A stretch of DNA of 64,000 bases. Source: Bacillota bacterium. Its GTDB lineage: Bacteria > Bacillota > Dethiobacteria > Dethiobacterales > Dethiobacteraceae. This document shows positions 16,727-25,229 of the stretch, in pieces. The notes beneath the pieces are model-generated. The model was given only the letters and a program-made list of their open reading frames with translations, had not been told where the DNA came from and did not search any database. How positions within the stretch are numbered: position 1 is the first letter of the stretch; every line of letters begins with the position of its first letter. The stretch spans positions 1-64,000 of the forward strand of contig QLUR01000003.1 in NCBI GenBank assembly GCA_018725565.1. The letters run 5' to 3'. Position numbers and translations under genes: made by a program.

Positions 16727-17868
16727 AAACTCTCCCGATAGTTGCGCCGGCTCCGGCCCGTGTCACTGAAGTTAAAAATACCGGACCGCAGGGAAGGACT
16801 GGAAATATTTTGCGTTCATTGCTAGGCGTGGAAGAGTGGCTTGATAAAAGAGAACAGTATTTCCTGGTGGACCTGCGCTCCCCGGGGGAGTTCAAAGCGG
16901 CTTCCATTCCCGGCGCGGTAAACATACCTCTTTTCAGCGATGATGAACGGGCAGCGGTCGGCACTGTTTACAGGCGGGAGGGGCCGCCGGCGGCAAAAAA
17001 AGTCGGCCTTGCGCTGGTGTCTCCCAAACTGCCTTGGCTTGTGGACACAATACTTTCCGGTGCCGGTACCAGAGAAATCCTTCTCTATTGTTGGCGCGGC
17101 GGGATGCGCAGCAATAGCCTGGCGGCCGTTATGGACGCTATTGGCTGCCCGGTAAGGTGCCTGGTGGGAGGCTACAAGGCGTTTCGCCGGCTTGTAGTGC
17201 GAGGCCTGGCCGGTACTTCTCTGCAGGTTCCGGTGTTTGTCTTAAACGGGCTGACCGGTGTAGGCAAAACCATGGTTATCCGCAGACTGGCCGGTCTGGG
17301 AGTGCCGGCGCTGGACCTGGAGGAGATGGCCGGCCACCGCGGTTCGGTTTTTGGCGGCATCGGTCTTGGCGCCCCACGCACTCAGAAGGATTTTGAAGCG
17401 TTATTGTTCCTTGAACTGTGGAAGCACAGAAAAGCGCGCTACCTGGTGGTCGAAGGTGAAGGCAGGCGGATAGGACCGGTCGTCCTGCCGGATTTTCTCA
17501 TCACCAACATGCAGGGCGGGCCCCGTATTCTGCTTGAAGCAAATTTGGAGGTGAGGGTGGCCAGGATTTTGGCTGAATACTTGTCGACCACGGCGGTACA
17601 GTTAAAGGAGCTGACCATTGCGGTCAACTCCTTGCGAAGCAGGCTGGGAGAAGAGAAATGTTCCCGCCTGGTGGGGAAAATCAGCGCCGGTCAATTTGCG
17701 GAGGCGGCACACGAACTTTGCACCGGCTATTACGACAGGCTTTACAAAGATTCGCGAGCCGCAGCCGCTCAATACCAGGCAGTTGTAAACATTGACGACC
17801 CGGAACAGGGTGTGCTGCGCCTGCTGGCGGTGATAGAGGAATATATGTCCGGTCGCTGCAGGTCCTGA
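16723..17868 (+). CDS. selU: tRNA 2-selenouridine synthase
   Basis: SelU (MnmH) replaces sulfur by selenium in 2-thiouridine at the wobble base of some tRNAs, using selenophosphate. Residues ~30-155 form a rhodanese domain (LVDLRSPGEF, catalytic cysteine in YCWRGGMRS). A P-loop follows (NGLTGVGKT, near residue 185). Length 381 aa is normal. The start is uncertain: TTG 16723 overlaps the upstream stop, but later TTG/GTG codons are possible. The gene implies selenophosphate synthetase (SelD) elsewhere in the genome, which matters for the candidate selenoprotein at 62 kb. Confidence 0.93.
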   Translation: MKTLPIVAPAPARVTEVKNTGPQGRTGNILRSLLGVEEWLDKREQYFLVDLRSPGEFKAASIPGAVNIPLFSDDERAAVGTVYRREGPPAAKKVGLALVSPKLPWLVDTILSGAGTREILLYCWRGGMRSNSLAAVMDAIGCPVRCLVGGYKAFRRLVVRGLAGTSLQVPVFVLNGLTGVGKTMVIRRLAGLGVPALDLEEMAGHRGSVFGGIGLGAPRTQKDFEALLFLELWKHRKARYLVVEGEGRRIGPVVLPDFLITNMQGGPRILLEANLEVRVARILAEYLSTTAVQLKELTIAVNSLRSRLGEEKCSRLVGKISAGQFAEAAHELCTGYYDRLYKDSRAAAAQYQAVVNIDDPEQGVLRLLAVIEEYMSGRCRS

Positions 17869-17931
17869 ATTGCCGGATTATGGGAGCCTCGGAACCACTC
17901 CCCGCCGTCTCGTAAAGTTGATATGCATATT

Positions 17932-18351
17932 TTATAATTCCGGTTCAACACGAATCAGTAGCTTTTGTGCTGCTTTAATTAATCTTTTATCGATTGTCCA
18001 CAGAGATGCCTTATAATTCTGTGCCAAATGCAAATATGCTGCATCATAAACAGCAAGATCCTGTGAAAATGAAATGGCTAAAACTTCAGTGATCTCTATT
18101 CCGGCAATATCGAATTGAAAGTCTGTCAGTGTTTTAAGGGCTTCAGCGGCTTCAGACTGTATGAGGCGCCCTCTTTTAACAGCAACCCATAAAACATTAC
18201 CCACTTCATACCAGAATAGCGAAGGAACAAGCAGTTTTACGGCACTGTTTTCTACGGCATAATCTCGCAATCGTAAGGATTTGTCGGTTTCTTCCCCTGG
18301 CAACAGCCAAGATAAGGCAACGGAGGCATCAACTATAACTGTATCAATCAT
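17932..18351 (-). CDS. vapC: VapC-type PIN-domain toxin
   Basis: The 139-residue PIN protein has the acidic set at VDASVALSWLL, WYEVGNVLW and AVYDAAYLHLA, as in Mg-dependent RNases that cut tRNA or rRNA. ATG 18351 lies inside the end of the antitoxin gene (8-bp overlap) with AAGGAAGG before it. Together they form a standard toxin-antitoxin operon. Confidence 0.9.
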   Translation of the reverse strand: MIDTVIVDASVALSWLLPGEETDKSLRLRDYAVENSAVKLLVPSLFWYEVGNVLWVAVKRGRLIQSEAAEALKTLTDFQFDIAGIEITEVLAISFSQDLAVYDAAYLHLAQNYKASLWTIDKRLIKAAQKLLIRVEPEL

Positions 18352-18583
18352 TGTTCCTTCCTTCATCCCGCATGCTGCGGATATCATCAGAAGAATAACA
18401 GCCTGTTGAAGATTCACGAATACGATCCATTCTTGCAGCTGCTTTTTCCCTTCGTGGTGAATAAAGAGCATTTACTGCAGCATCAACCATAAACTCAGAA
18501 AGTGATTTGCCGCGCAAAGTTGCCTCTGCCTTAAGCGCACGATGTAAGTCATGATCAACATATACACTGATTTTTTCCGCCAT
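18344..18583 (-). CDS. Ribbon-helix-helix antitoxin partner of the PIN toxin
   Basis: The 79-residue protein starts MAEKISVYVDHDLHRALK, an RHH/CopG-like DNA-binding beta strand and helix, followed by a charged flexible tail that should wrap the toxin. Start ATG 18583 is chosen because GGAGGTG precedes it; the frame to 18664 would include the promoter. It should neutralise the toxin and repress the operon promoter. Confidence 0.85.
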   Translation of the reverse strand: MAEKISVYVDHDLHRALKAEATLRGKSLSEFMVDAAVNALYSPRREKAAARMDRIRESSTGCYSSDDIRSMRDEGRNND

Positions 18584-18610
18584 TATTTTCACCTCCACTT
18601 CTCTGCTTAC

Positions 18611-18639
18611 ATTATAGCGCTTTAACTCTTTAGCGTCAA
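18611..18639 (-). promoter_or_regulatory. Promoter of the toxin-antitoxin operon
   Basis: Minus-strand TTGACG (18639-18634) and TATAAT (18616-18611) are separated by 17 bp, a near-consensus sigma-A promoter 28 bp before the antitoxin ATG. Confidence 0.7.
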
Positions 18640-18663
18640 TCAGGTAGCTTTCGGCAAGGTCCA

Positions 18664-19053
18664 TTATATTTGTTCGGCAAGCATTTGCCTGACTTTGCTT
18701 TCTATCTGGTCACGTACCTGACGAAATTCCTCCGCGGACATGTCCTTGGGATCGGGGATGCTCCAGTCCTCGCGCCGCCTGGTACGAACCATCGGGCAGG
18801 CATCGCCGCAGCCCATGGTCGCTACAAAATCATATTCCAAGTCCGGGATTTCGGAGAGCGACTTGGACAAATGGCGGCTCAAATCGTACCCAAGTTCACG
18901 CATTGCTAAAACAGCTTTCGGGTTGATGATTCCCGAGGGCCGCGAACCGGCGCTGTACGCCTCCACGTTACTTCCGCCGTGCATACGGGCAAATGCTTCC
19001 GCCATCTGGCTGCGGTTGGAATTCTCGACACAGACAAACAGGACGCGCTTCAT
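18664..19053 (-). CDS. arsC: Arsenate reductase, low-Mr phosphatase fold
   Basis: Thioredoxin-type ArsC, 129 aa. The phosphate-binding loop is CVENSNRS near the start, and the redox cysteines follow in MGCGDACP. The product converts arsenate to arsenite through a Cys cascade. Start is ATG 19053; GTG 19065 is also possible since AGGAG is close to it. No arsB or arsR is adjacent, so export would need genes elsewhere. The gene could alternatively be a tyrosine phosphatase, but the cysteine pair favours ArsC. Confidence 0.85.
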   Translation of the reverse strand: MKRVLFVCVENSNRSQMAEAFARMHGGSNVEAYSAGSRPSGIINPKAVLAMRELGYDLSRHLSKSLSEIPDLEYDFVATMGCGDACPMVRTRRREDWSIPDPKDMSAEEFRQVRDQIESKVRQMLAEQI

Positions 19054-19121
19054 GACTCTGTTCACTTCTCCTTTTCAAAGCTGAGACTTCCCGTGAAACG
19101 GCTTTGGCTGCGAAAGAGCGG

Positions 19122-19417
19122 TCAGTCGAACAATTCACGAAGATAATCCCGTCGTCTATGCAGGATGCGGTGAATGATTACGGCATTCTCTGTTGTAGTG
19201 TAATATTTTGCCGCACTCTCGCATTGACTTCATCGTCTTGCAGCAGTTGCTCTCCTTCGGCGACCTGTTTTTCCGCAACCAACAGTTTGGATTGCAATTT
19301 AACACGGGCCTCCATGCGCCGGAATGCTTCATAACTCATGACAACCAGATCGGCTACGCCATTGCGGGTAAGCAGCACGGGTTCGTCAAGTTCATGGCAT
19401 AATAAGGCGTTGGGCAT
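19122..19417 (-). pseudogene. Collapsed Phd/YefM-RelE toxin-antitoxin remnant
   Basis: The frame 19178-19417 encodes most of a Phd/YefM antitoxin (CHELDEPVLLTRNG, MSYEAFRRMEA) but lacks the usual N-terminal DNA-contact strand. In a second frame 19122-19217 encodes the last ~30 residues of a RelE/ParE toxin (HRILHRRRDYLRELF, then stop). The toxin's beginning is missing, so an internal deletion has joined antitoxin to toxin tail. Its first ATG overlaps the stop of the radical SAM gene. Confidence 0.75.
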
Positions 19418-20754
19418 CAGGCAGACTGTACGGGTACCCCCAGCGCTTCTTGCATGGCTGCCAGGCTCACCCCGGTCAGGTCCCGGCAGTGATGGTCAAA
19501 AGCTTCCTGCGGCACAAGCACTAGGTCATGGCGCTGTTTGGACAGCACTTCTTGCGCCGCAGCCAGCAGGTCTGCCGCCACCAGCAGGCCGGCTGCTTTT
19601 ATCGAGCCTGCAAAAAAATGGTTTTCTACGGCTTGAACTGTAACATCCGGCAGACCAAAGCTTGCTGCCGCCTGGAGCAGCAACGGCTCCCCAAACGACG
19701 ATGTCAGCAGGAGCGGGGCGCGGGCACGGGCGCGCTGTATTTTTTTTCGTGCCTCTTCCAGGCGCAGCGGGTTAAAATCATAGTGCATGACAAATCCCGG
19801 AGATTCGCTCTTTTTTTTCCTGAGGCTAACCTTAAGTTCCCGGCCCTCCCGCCGGACAGACAAACATGGATTGGCTGCCTTTCTGGCCAGATTAAACGCT
19901 TCCACCCTGGTGCGTACCGGCTGCCCGTCCACCGCCGTCAGAATATCGCCGGGCAGCAGCCCGGCCTTTCTGGCCGGTGTATCGCGGATGATGCCATAGA
20001 TCTCTGCCGCAAGGTCAGCAGGCAGAGCAGGTTCGGGAATAACCGGCATGTCCAGTTCGCGCGTCAGCTCGCGGGCAATATGGCTCAGCTCTTCCCACAG
20101 GGAGGCCGGAAAACGCAACTCTGCGGACGCCAGCCGGGTAAAGCCCGGCAAAAAAAGTCTTGTTGTCAGCGCACCATGAGCTGCCAGAAATTTTATCGTC
20201 GTCAATATGTCGTCTATCCCGACCAGGTGAGGCATTGCGACTACGCTGCCATGAAAGGGCAGGCCATAATCAGTCAGCGCTGCCACAGCTTTAAGAGCCC
20301 GGTCCGGTTCCCGGTCAGCAAGCAGTAAGCGGCGCCCTGCGGACGTACTGCTGTTAAGGGAAACGGTCAGTTCCAGCGGCTGTAGCGCTGCCAGTTCCGT
20401 AAGGATTGCCGGCGAGAGCAAAGTGGCGTTGGTAGTCAGCGCCAGCAGCGCACCAGGGAACATACGGCGCAGTCCACGCAAAATTTCTAGTATCTCCGGA
20501 TGGGTAAACGGCTCTCCTTCGTCAAAGCGCGTTGCCGACTCACCGATTATAATCTTCTGTTCAGAAGAGAGAAACAAAGCCGCTTCGAAAATTATATCCG
20601 CCGGCAGCGCCGGCAGGCGGTAACTTTGCACTGCGGGCGGGTTTTGGCGGTGGCTGCAGAAAACACAGGCCAGATTGCAGCCGGAGGTAAGGGGCAGGAT
20701 ATTGTCGCGGGCGGCGCAAGTGTGCAGGCAGGAGACTATTTTAGCCGGCAGCAC
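19417..20754 (-). CDS. Radical SAM protein with PDZ domain and DUF512-like C terminus
   Basis: The 445-residue product opens with a radical SAM core (SGCNLACVFC, the CxxxCxxC iron-sulfur motif). A PDZ domain is near residues 255-320 (ARKAGLLPGDILTAVDGQPV), and a C-terminal region resembles the DUF512-type fold. Proteins of this kind are common in Clostridia; their substrate is unknown. I start at GTG 20754, which overlaps the murC end and has GGAGAG before it. Translational coupling to murC is likely. Confidence 0.8.
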   Translation of the reverse strand: MLPAKIVSCLHTCAARDNILPLTSGCNLACVFCSHRQNPPAVQSYRLPALPADIIFEAALFLSSEQKIIIGESATRFDEGEPFTHPEILEILRGLRRMFPGALLALTTNATLLSPAILTELAALQPLELTVSLNSSTSAGRRLLLADREPDRALKAVAALTDYGLPFHGSVVAMPHLVGIDDILTTIKFLAAHGALTTRLFLPGFTRLASAELRFPASLWEELSHIARELTRELDMPVIPEPALPADLAAEIYGIIRDTPARKAGLLPGDILTAVDGQPVRTRVEAFNLARKAANPCLSVRREGRELKVSLRKKKSESPGFVMHYDFNPLRLEEARKKIQRARARAPLLLTSSFGEPLLLQAAASFGLPDVTVQAVENHFFAGSIKAAGLLVAADLLAAAQEVLSKQRHDLVLVPQEAFDHHCRDLTGVSLAAMQEALGVPVQSA

Positions 20755-22123
20755 AGCTGCTCTCCAGTTTATCGGCAATGATATGGCCGATTTTAGTAAT
20801 ATCCCCGGCACCCATACTGATAATCAGGTCGCCGGTCTTAGCTTCTTGCATAACACGGGATATTAAATCCTCTTTATCGTCTGTCTGGATAACTTCCGTA
20901 CCGGCTGCGCGCATACGCCGGGCCAGTTCAGCCGAGGTAACGCCGGGAAGCGGCGTTTCGCCGGCGGCATAGATTTTGTGCAGGAAGACTAGGTCAGCAT
21001 TTGTAAAAGAGCGGGCAAACTCCTCCATAAACAGGCCGGTGCGGTTGTAACGGTGCGGCTGAAAGACCGCCAGCACCCGCCCCTGGTGGCCGGCACGGGC
21101 CGCTTGGAGCGTGGCCTGCACTTCTGTGGGGTGATGAGCATAATCATCTACCACAGTAACCTGCCCCTGCAACAGGAACTGGAAGCGGCGTTTGGCACCG
21201 CGAAACATTTCCAATGCTTCCTTAATAACTGCAAACGGAATCCCCAATAAAGAAGCGCCTGCCACCACCGCCAAAGCATTGGCCACGTTATGCTCGCCAG
21301 GAACAGACAGCATAATGCTGCCAAGTGGACGCCCCGCTTGCAGTACGGTAAAGCTGGTGTTCCATCCCTCTGTCACCAGGTTTTTTGCCTGGAAGTCGGC
21401 AGTTGCCTGCAGGCCGTATGTAACGACGCAGTCCAGATGCGCCGGCTTCATGCCGGGCAGGTAGCGGTCATCCGCGCATAGGACTGCTGTGCCTCCAGGC
21501 TTGATGTTGCCGAGAAATTCCCGGTAAGCGGTAAGCAGCCGGTTAAAATCTCCACCGTAATGCTCCAGGTGGTCAGCCTCCACATTAGTTACAACAGCAA
21601 GACTTGGCCGGTAGCGCAGGAAAGAGTTGTCACTTTCACACGCCTCCGCCACCAGGTACTCTGACCGCCCCAGGCGTGCATTGCCCTCAAAGTCGGCTAA
21701 TACTCCGCCGATAAACACGGTCGGATCAAATCCGGCATGCGTCAGGACCAAGGCAAGCATTGAGGTGGTTGTGGTCTTACCATGTGCCCCGGCCACGGCA
21801 AGACCGTATTGCTCGTTCAGAAAGCTGGCCAGCAGTTCCGAACGGTGCCACACCGGCAATCCCCTGCGACTCGCCTCCTCCAGTTCCGGGTTGCCGGCAG
21901 GAATCGCGGTAGAATATACTACAAGCTCAGCTTCTCCTACATGACCGGCTGAATGCCCATAATGGATGTTTGCGCCAAGCAGTGCCAACGAATCAGTAAT
22001 TTCGCTCTGCTGCAGGTCAGAGCCGCTGACCGTAAATTTAAGATTCAGCAAAACACGGGCCAAGGCACTCATCCCGTAGCCGCCGATACCGATAAAATGG
22101 ATTTTTTTGAGCTCTTTTAACAC
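20741..22123 (-). CDS. murC: UDP-N-acetylmuramate-L-alanine ligase
   Basis: MurC adds L-Ala to UDP-MurNAc in peptidoglycan synthesis. The first domain has IHFIGIGGYGMSALA, the ATP site GAHGKTTTTS, and later blocks include NVEADHLEHYG, GEHNVANALA and VDDYAHHPTE. Length 460 aa is typical. GTG 22123 follows AGAGGG. It lies after a 390-bp gap holding DnaA boxes, and upstream of the radical SAM gene. Confidence 0.97.
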   Translation of the reverse strand: MLKELKKIHFIGIGGYGMSALARVLLNLKFTVSGSDLQQSEITDSLALLGANIHYGHSAGHVGEAELVVYSTAIPAGNPELEEASRRGLPVWHRSELLASFLNEQYGLAVAGAHGKTTTTSMLALVLTHAGFDPTVFIGGVLADFEGNARLGRSEYLVAEACESDNSFLRYRPSLAVVTNVEADHLEHYGGDFNRLLTAYREFLGNIKPGGTAVLCADDRYLPGMKPAHLDCVVTYGLQATADFQAKNLVTEGWNTSFTVLQAGRPLGSIMLSVPGEHNVANALAVVAGASLLGIPFAVIKEALEMFRGAKRRFQFLLQGQVTVVDDYAHHPTEVQATLQAARAGHQGRVLAVFQPHRYNRTGLFMEEFARSFTNADLVFLHKIYAAGETPLPGVTSAELARRMRAAGTEVIQTDDKEDLISRVMQEAKTGDLIISMGAGDITKIGHIIADKLESSCAAG

Positions 22124-22379
22124 TGGCGTTCCCTCTTTCGCCGTTTAGTTTTACCGTTTTAGTTTATGTCGGCACAGTTTTTTTGAGCAACCAGGCGGCC
22201 ACGGCACTTTTCCGGAAACCTTTGCCTTTTTATGTCGGTTTCCACCTGAGAAGGCGCTTTTAATGTGTCGAAACTTTGCATATATTTTTATGAATCATTT
22301 ATTATGTCAAACACTTCACCTTGATATTTTCCCATAACAGAGCACAACGACAGTAATTGAACAAAGAAAATCAACATAA

Positions 22380-22451
22380 TAATCCACAGTATCCACAGGG
22401 TTTTCCACAGAAAATGTGCTTTTCTGGACGAAGAAACTACTTTTATCCACA
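22380..22451. promoter_or_regulatory. Cluster of four DnaA boxes
   Basis: In the 387-bp gap between murC and tsaD, four boxes in one orientation match TTATCCACA: 22380-22388 (8/9), 22389-22397 (8/9), 22401-22409 (8/9), 22443-22451 (perfect). An AT-rich stretch follows (22455-22490). No dnaA/dnaN genes flank it, so this is not an ordinary origin. It may titrate DnaA or regulate murC, whose upstream region this is. The rest of the gap shows no gene. Confidence 0.7.
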
Positions 22452-22510
22452 GATTTAACAACAACTTAACATAAGTTTAACACACTCACTCTTATCGCAC
22501 TGTTCCCAGT

Positions 22511-23530
22511 TTACTGCTGAAAAATGTCTAATCCCGGTGATGCGTTGAGGTCAAGACCGGCAAACACTTTTTGTCGATACAGGTCATACCCGGCGCAGGC
22601 CACCATGGCGGCATTATCAGTGCAAAGTTCCGGACGAGGACAAAGCAGGAGGCGGTCAGCAGCTGATAGCACCTCCGCAAGGCGCCGGCGCAGTAAAGTA
22701 TTGGCCGCCACCCCACCCGAGAGGAGAACCGTCTGTGCGGCCGTCTTATCGGCTGCCAGCGCTGTTTTCTCCACCAGGATGTCCACAACGGCGGCCTGGA
22801 AAGATGCCGCCACGTCAGCCGTGCTCAACGGTTCCCCATGCTGCCTGAGATTATGGACAGTGTTAATGACGGACGATTTCAGTCCGGAGAACGAAAAGTC
22901 AAAATTTCCGTCCTGCAATGCTTTGGCCCTGGGGAAAAGGTAGGCCTCCGGGTTGCCGCGGACTGCTTCCCGTTCAACAGCAGGGCCACCGGGGTACCCG
23001 AGTTGCAGAATTCGGGCAATTTTATCAAAAGCTTCCCCGGCAGCATCATCACGGGTTGCTCCAAGCAGTTCAGCCTCTCCTCGCCGACGCAGGTACAGCA
23101 AGCTGGTATGCCCGCCGGAAGCGACAAGGCAGACTGCCGGAAATGTCACTTCATGCTCCAGGTAGTTAGCTGCTACATGCGCATCCACATGGTTGACTGC
23201 CAGCAACGGCTTGCCGGCAGCATAGGCCAATGTTTTGGCGGTGCTGACTCCGATCAACAACGCTCCCACCAGTCCGGGTCCATAAGTCACCGCAAACGCC
23301 GCAAGGTCTGCAAAGCCTATCCCCGCTTCAGCCAAGGCCTGATCGATAACCGCATTTATTGTTTCGAGATGCCGCCGCGAAGCAATTTCCGGAACCACGC
23401 CCCCATACTTTTGGTGAACCGTCGCCTGCGAGGCAACAACGTTACTCAGGATTTCACGCCCGTCCGCCACTACGGCAGCAGCCGTTTCGTCACAGGAAGT
23501 CTCCAGGCCGAGTATCAACATTGTACTCAT
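22511..23530 (-). CDS. tsaD: tRNA t6A threonylcarbamoyltransferase subunit
   Basis: TsaD (Kae1/YgjD) transfers threonylcarbamoyl to A37 of ANN-decoding tRNAs. The ASKHA fold starts ILGLETSCDETAAAVV; the metal-binding motif HVDAHVAANY is near residue 110. Length 339 aa. ATG 23530 follows GGAGGGAAA and overlaps the rimI stop. It is the last gene of a four-gene t6A cluster with rimI, tsaB and tsaE. Confidence 0.97.
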   Translation of the reverse strand: MSTMLILGLETSCDETAAAVVADGREILSNVVASQATVHQKYGGVVPEIASRRHLETINAVIDQALAEAGIGFADLAAFAVTYGPGLVGALLIGVSTAKTLAYAAGKPLLAVNHVDAHVAANYLEHEVTFPAVCLVASGGHTSLLYLRRRGEAELLGATRDDAAGEAFDKIARILQLGYPGGPAVEREAVRGNPEAYLFPRAKALQDGNFDFSFSGLKSSVINTVHNLRQHGEPLSTADVAASFQAAVVDILVEKTALAADKTAAQTVLLSGGVAANTLLRRRLAEVLSAADRLLLCPRPELCTDNAAMVACAGYDLYRQKVFAGLDLNASPGLDIFQQ

Positions 23531-23994
23531 TTTCCCTCCTTCAATCGTGCCTTGTATACGGCGTGAAGGCCGGACGGGATACTGTCCAGCCACATAATCA
23601 GCGCATCTTCATTGCTGTAGTACCCCGGACGCACGCCGCGCCGCACAAATCCATACTTCCTGTACAGGTTTTGCGCCAGGCGGTTAGAACGTTTAACCTC
23701 CAGAGTCACTTTTGCAGCGCCTTTGCAGTCTGCCTCCATCAGGAGTTTCTCCAGCAAAGCGCCGCCGACGCCCTGGCGCCGGCAGTCAGGACGCACGGCC
23801 AGGTTGGTGATGTGAGCTTCGTCCAGAATGATCCAGAGACCGGCGTACCCATAGACGGTTCCCGCTAATAGCGCCACAAAGTAACTGGCTAACCTGTTAT
23901 CAATAATCTCCTGCAAAAAAGCATTCTTCGACCATGGAGAGGTGTAGACCTCCTGTTCGATGGTCACTACCTGTTCAATATGCTCCAGTCTCAT
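23527..23994 (-). CDS. rimI: Ribosomal protein S18-alanine N-acetyltransferase
   Basis: GNAT acetyltransferase (155 aa) with acetyl-CoA loop RRQGVGGALLEKL and the following SNRLAQNLYRKYGF. It is the standard RimI companion of TsaB and TsaD. The frame stays open to 24315, but that part is the shadow of tsaB; the conserved start MRLEHIEQV is at 23994, with GTG 24000 as an alternative. It overlaps the end of tsaB by 20 bp. Confidence 0.93.
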   Translation of the reverse strand: MRLEHIEQVVTIEQEVYTSPWSKNAFLQEIIDNRLASYFVALLAGTVYGYAGLWIILDEAHITNLAVRPDCRRQGVGGALLEKLLMEADCKGAAKVTLEVKRSNRLAQNLYRKYGFVRRGVRPGYYSNEDALIMWLDSIPSGLHAVYKARLKEGK

Positions 23995-24727
23995 TTGCAC
24001 AATAGTCAGCTCCAGCGCTAACTCCTCCTTCCCTGCCGGCCCGATATCCGGTTTCTGCTGCCGAACCGCGCACGTAAAGAGGAAGAAGATCGCGGTAACT
24101 GACCCCTCGGCCGGCCGCAAGCGCGGAAAGACCCAGCCAAGCCACTGAAGCAGCTCCGGAATGGCTGGCAGTGGGGGGCAGGAAACAGGCCCGGGAACCG
24201 AGTTCCTTAACAATCTCCTCCCGGTGTACCTGTACGGCATCCCCAAGGAACAAGACTGACTCACTGTACAGTTGCAATTCCGCGAGCAAGTCCGCCAGTG
24301 AAACGGCTCGCTCACCCACCAGCTTTACCGTCTCAAGACCGGCTGCGCGGAATACTGCATTGTACACCTGTTGCCGCCGGGCATCAAGTATCGGTGAAAC
24401 AAGTCCAGGGAAGTAGGGTGCCTGTTGGCATAGTGCCTCCAAGGTGGAAACAGCGGCAAGCTTAATGTTCAGTGCCTGACCCAAAGCTCTGGCCGTTGTC
24501 ACGCCTATGCGCACCCCGGTAAAAGAGCCGGGTCCTGCTGCTACCGCCACCCCGTCCAGCGCCTCCGGCGCAAGGCCTGCATCATGTAAAGCTGCTGCCA
24601 CCAAAGGCAACAGCTTCTCAGAGTGAGTTTTGCTGATCTGTTGTGTATATTCAACAAGCAGCTGCCCCGGCGTAGCAAGCGCTACACTGCAGGCGAGCGT
24701 TGCCGTATTAATCCCCAGCACTAGCAC
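23975..24727 (-). CDS. tsaB: t6A complex subunit TsaB
   Basis: TsaB is the inactive paralogue that activates TsaD. The N-terminal strand is LVLGINTATLACSVAL, with AAGPGSFTGVRIG near residue 65, the family hallmark. Length 250 aa. It overlaps tsaE by 20 bp upstream and rimI downstream. Confidence 0.95.
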   Translation of the reverse strand: MLVLGINTATLACSVALATPGQLLVEYTQQISKTHSEKLLPLVAAALHDAGLAPEALDGVAVAAGPGSFTGVRIGVTTARALGQALNIKLAAVSTLEALCQQAPYFPGLVSPILDARRQQVYNAVFRAAGLETVKLVGERAVSLADLLAELQLYSESVLFLGDAVQVHREEIVKELGSRACFLPPTASHSGAASVAWLGLSALAAGRGVSYRDLLPLYVRGSAAETGYRAGREGGVSAGADYCANETGAY

Positions 24728-25229
24728 CTGTTAACTCCCCTTTCGGCAGCAAAGCGGCACATACGTTCTTGTATTCCAGCCCTTCAGCCGCCAGCATAAT
24801 CTCCCTGCAATGCTCATCTACACGAACAATCCGGATTGACAATGACGGTACAGTGGACAGCGCGCTGAATTTATCGGCCCATTCCACCGCGCAGACACCC
24901 TCCCCGTCCAGATATTCCTCCATGCCCAGCTCCAACAGGGCCGTTTCATCATCCAGCCTGTAAAGGTCAAAGTGATAAAAGGGCCACCGCCCCTCAAGGA
25001 CGTTCAGGATTGTAAAGGTGGGGCTGCGCACCGGTCCGCTGATACCGAGCGCCCGGGCCACACCGCGGGCAAAAACGCTTTTGCCCGCCCCAAGGGCACC
25101 TTCCAGCAAAAGCACCGCTCCCGGGAACAGTCTTTCTCCCACTGCCCTGCCCAACGCCTCTGTCTGTTCCTCTGAACAAGTTCTGGCGACTACCATCCAC
25201 TTGCCGTTAAAAATGGGTAAAACCCCCAT
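24708..25229 (-). CDS. tsaE: t6A complex ATPase TsaE
   Basis: TsaE is the ATPase of the bacterial threonylcarbamoyl-tRNA complex. Walker A reads GALGAGKSVFARG, followed by SPTFTILNVLEG and YHFDLYRL. The start is uncertain between 25229, which overlaps the thiL stop, and 25196 (MVVARTC). Length 162-173 aa is as expected. Confidence 0.94.
   Translation of the reverse strand: MGVLPIFNGKWMVVARTCSEEQTEALGRAVGERLFPGAVLLLEGALGAGKSVFARGVARALGISGPVRSPTFTILNVLEGRWPFYHFDLYRLDDETALLELGMEEYLDGEGVCAVEWADKFSALSTVPSLSIRIVRVDEHCREIMLAAEGLEYKNVCAALLPKGELTGASAGD

Noticed and set aside
22380-22451. Chromosomal origin oriC
   Set aside because: No dnaA, dnaN or rpmH nearby; only four boxes in one orientation.
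23994-24315. N-terminal extension of RimI
   Set aside because: The added 107 residues are the antisense-free shadow of tsaB in another frame and match no acetyltransferase.
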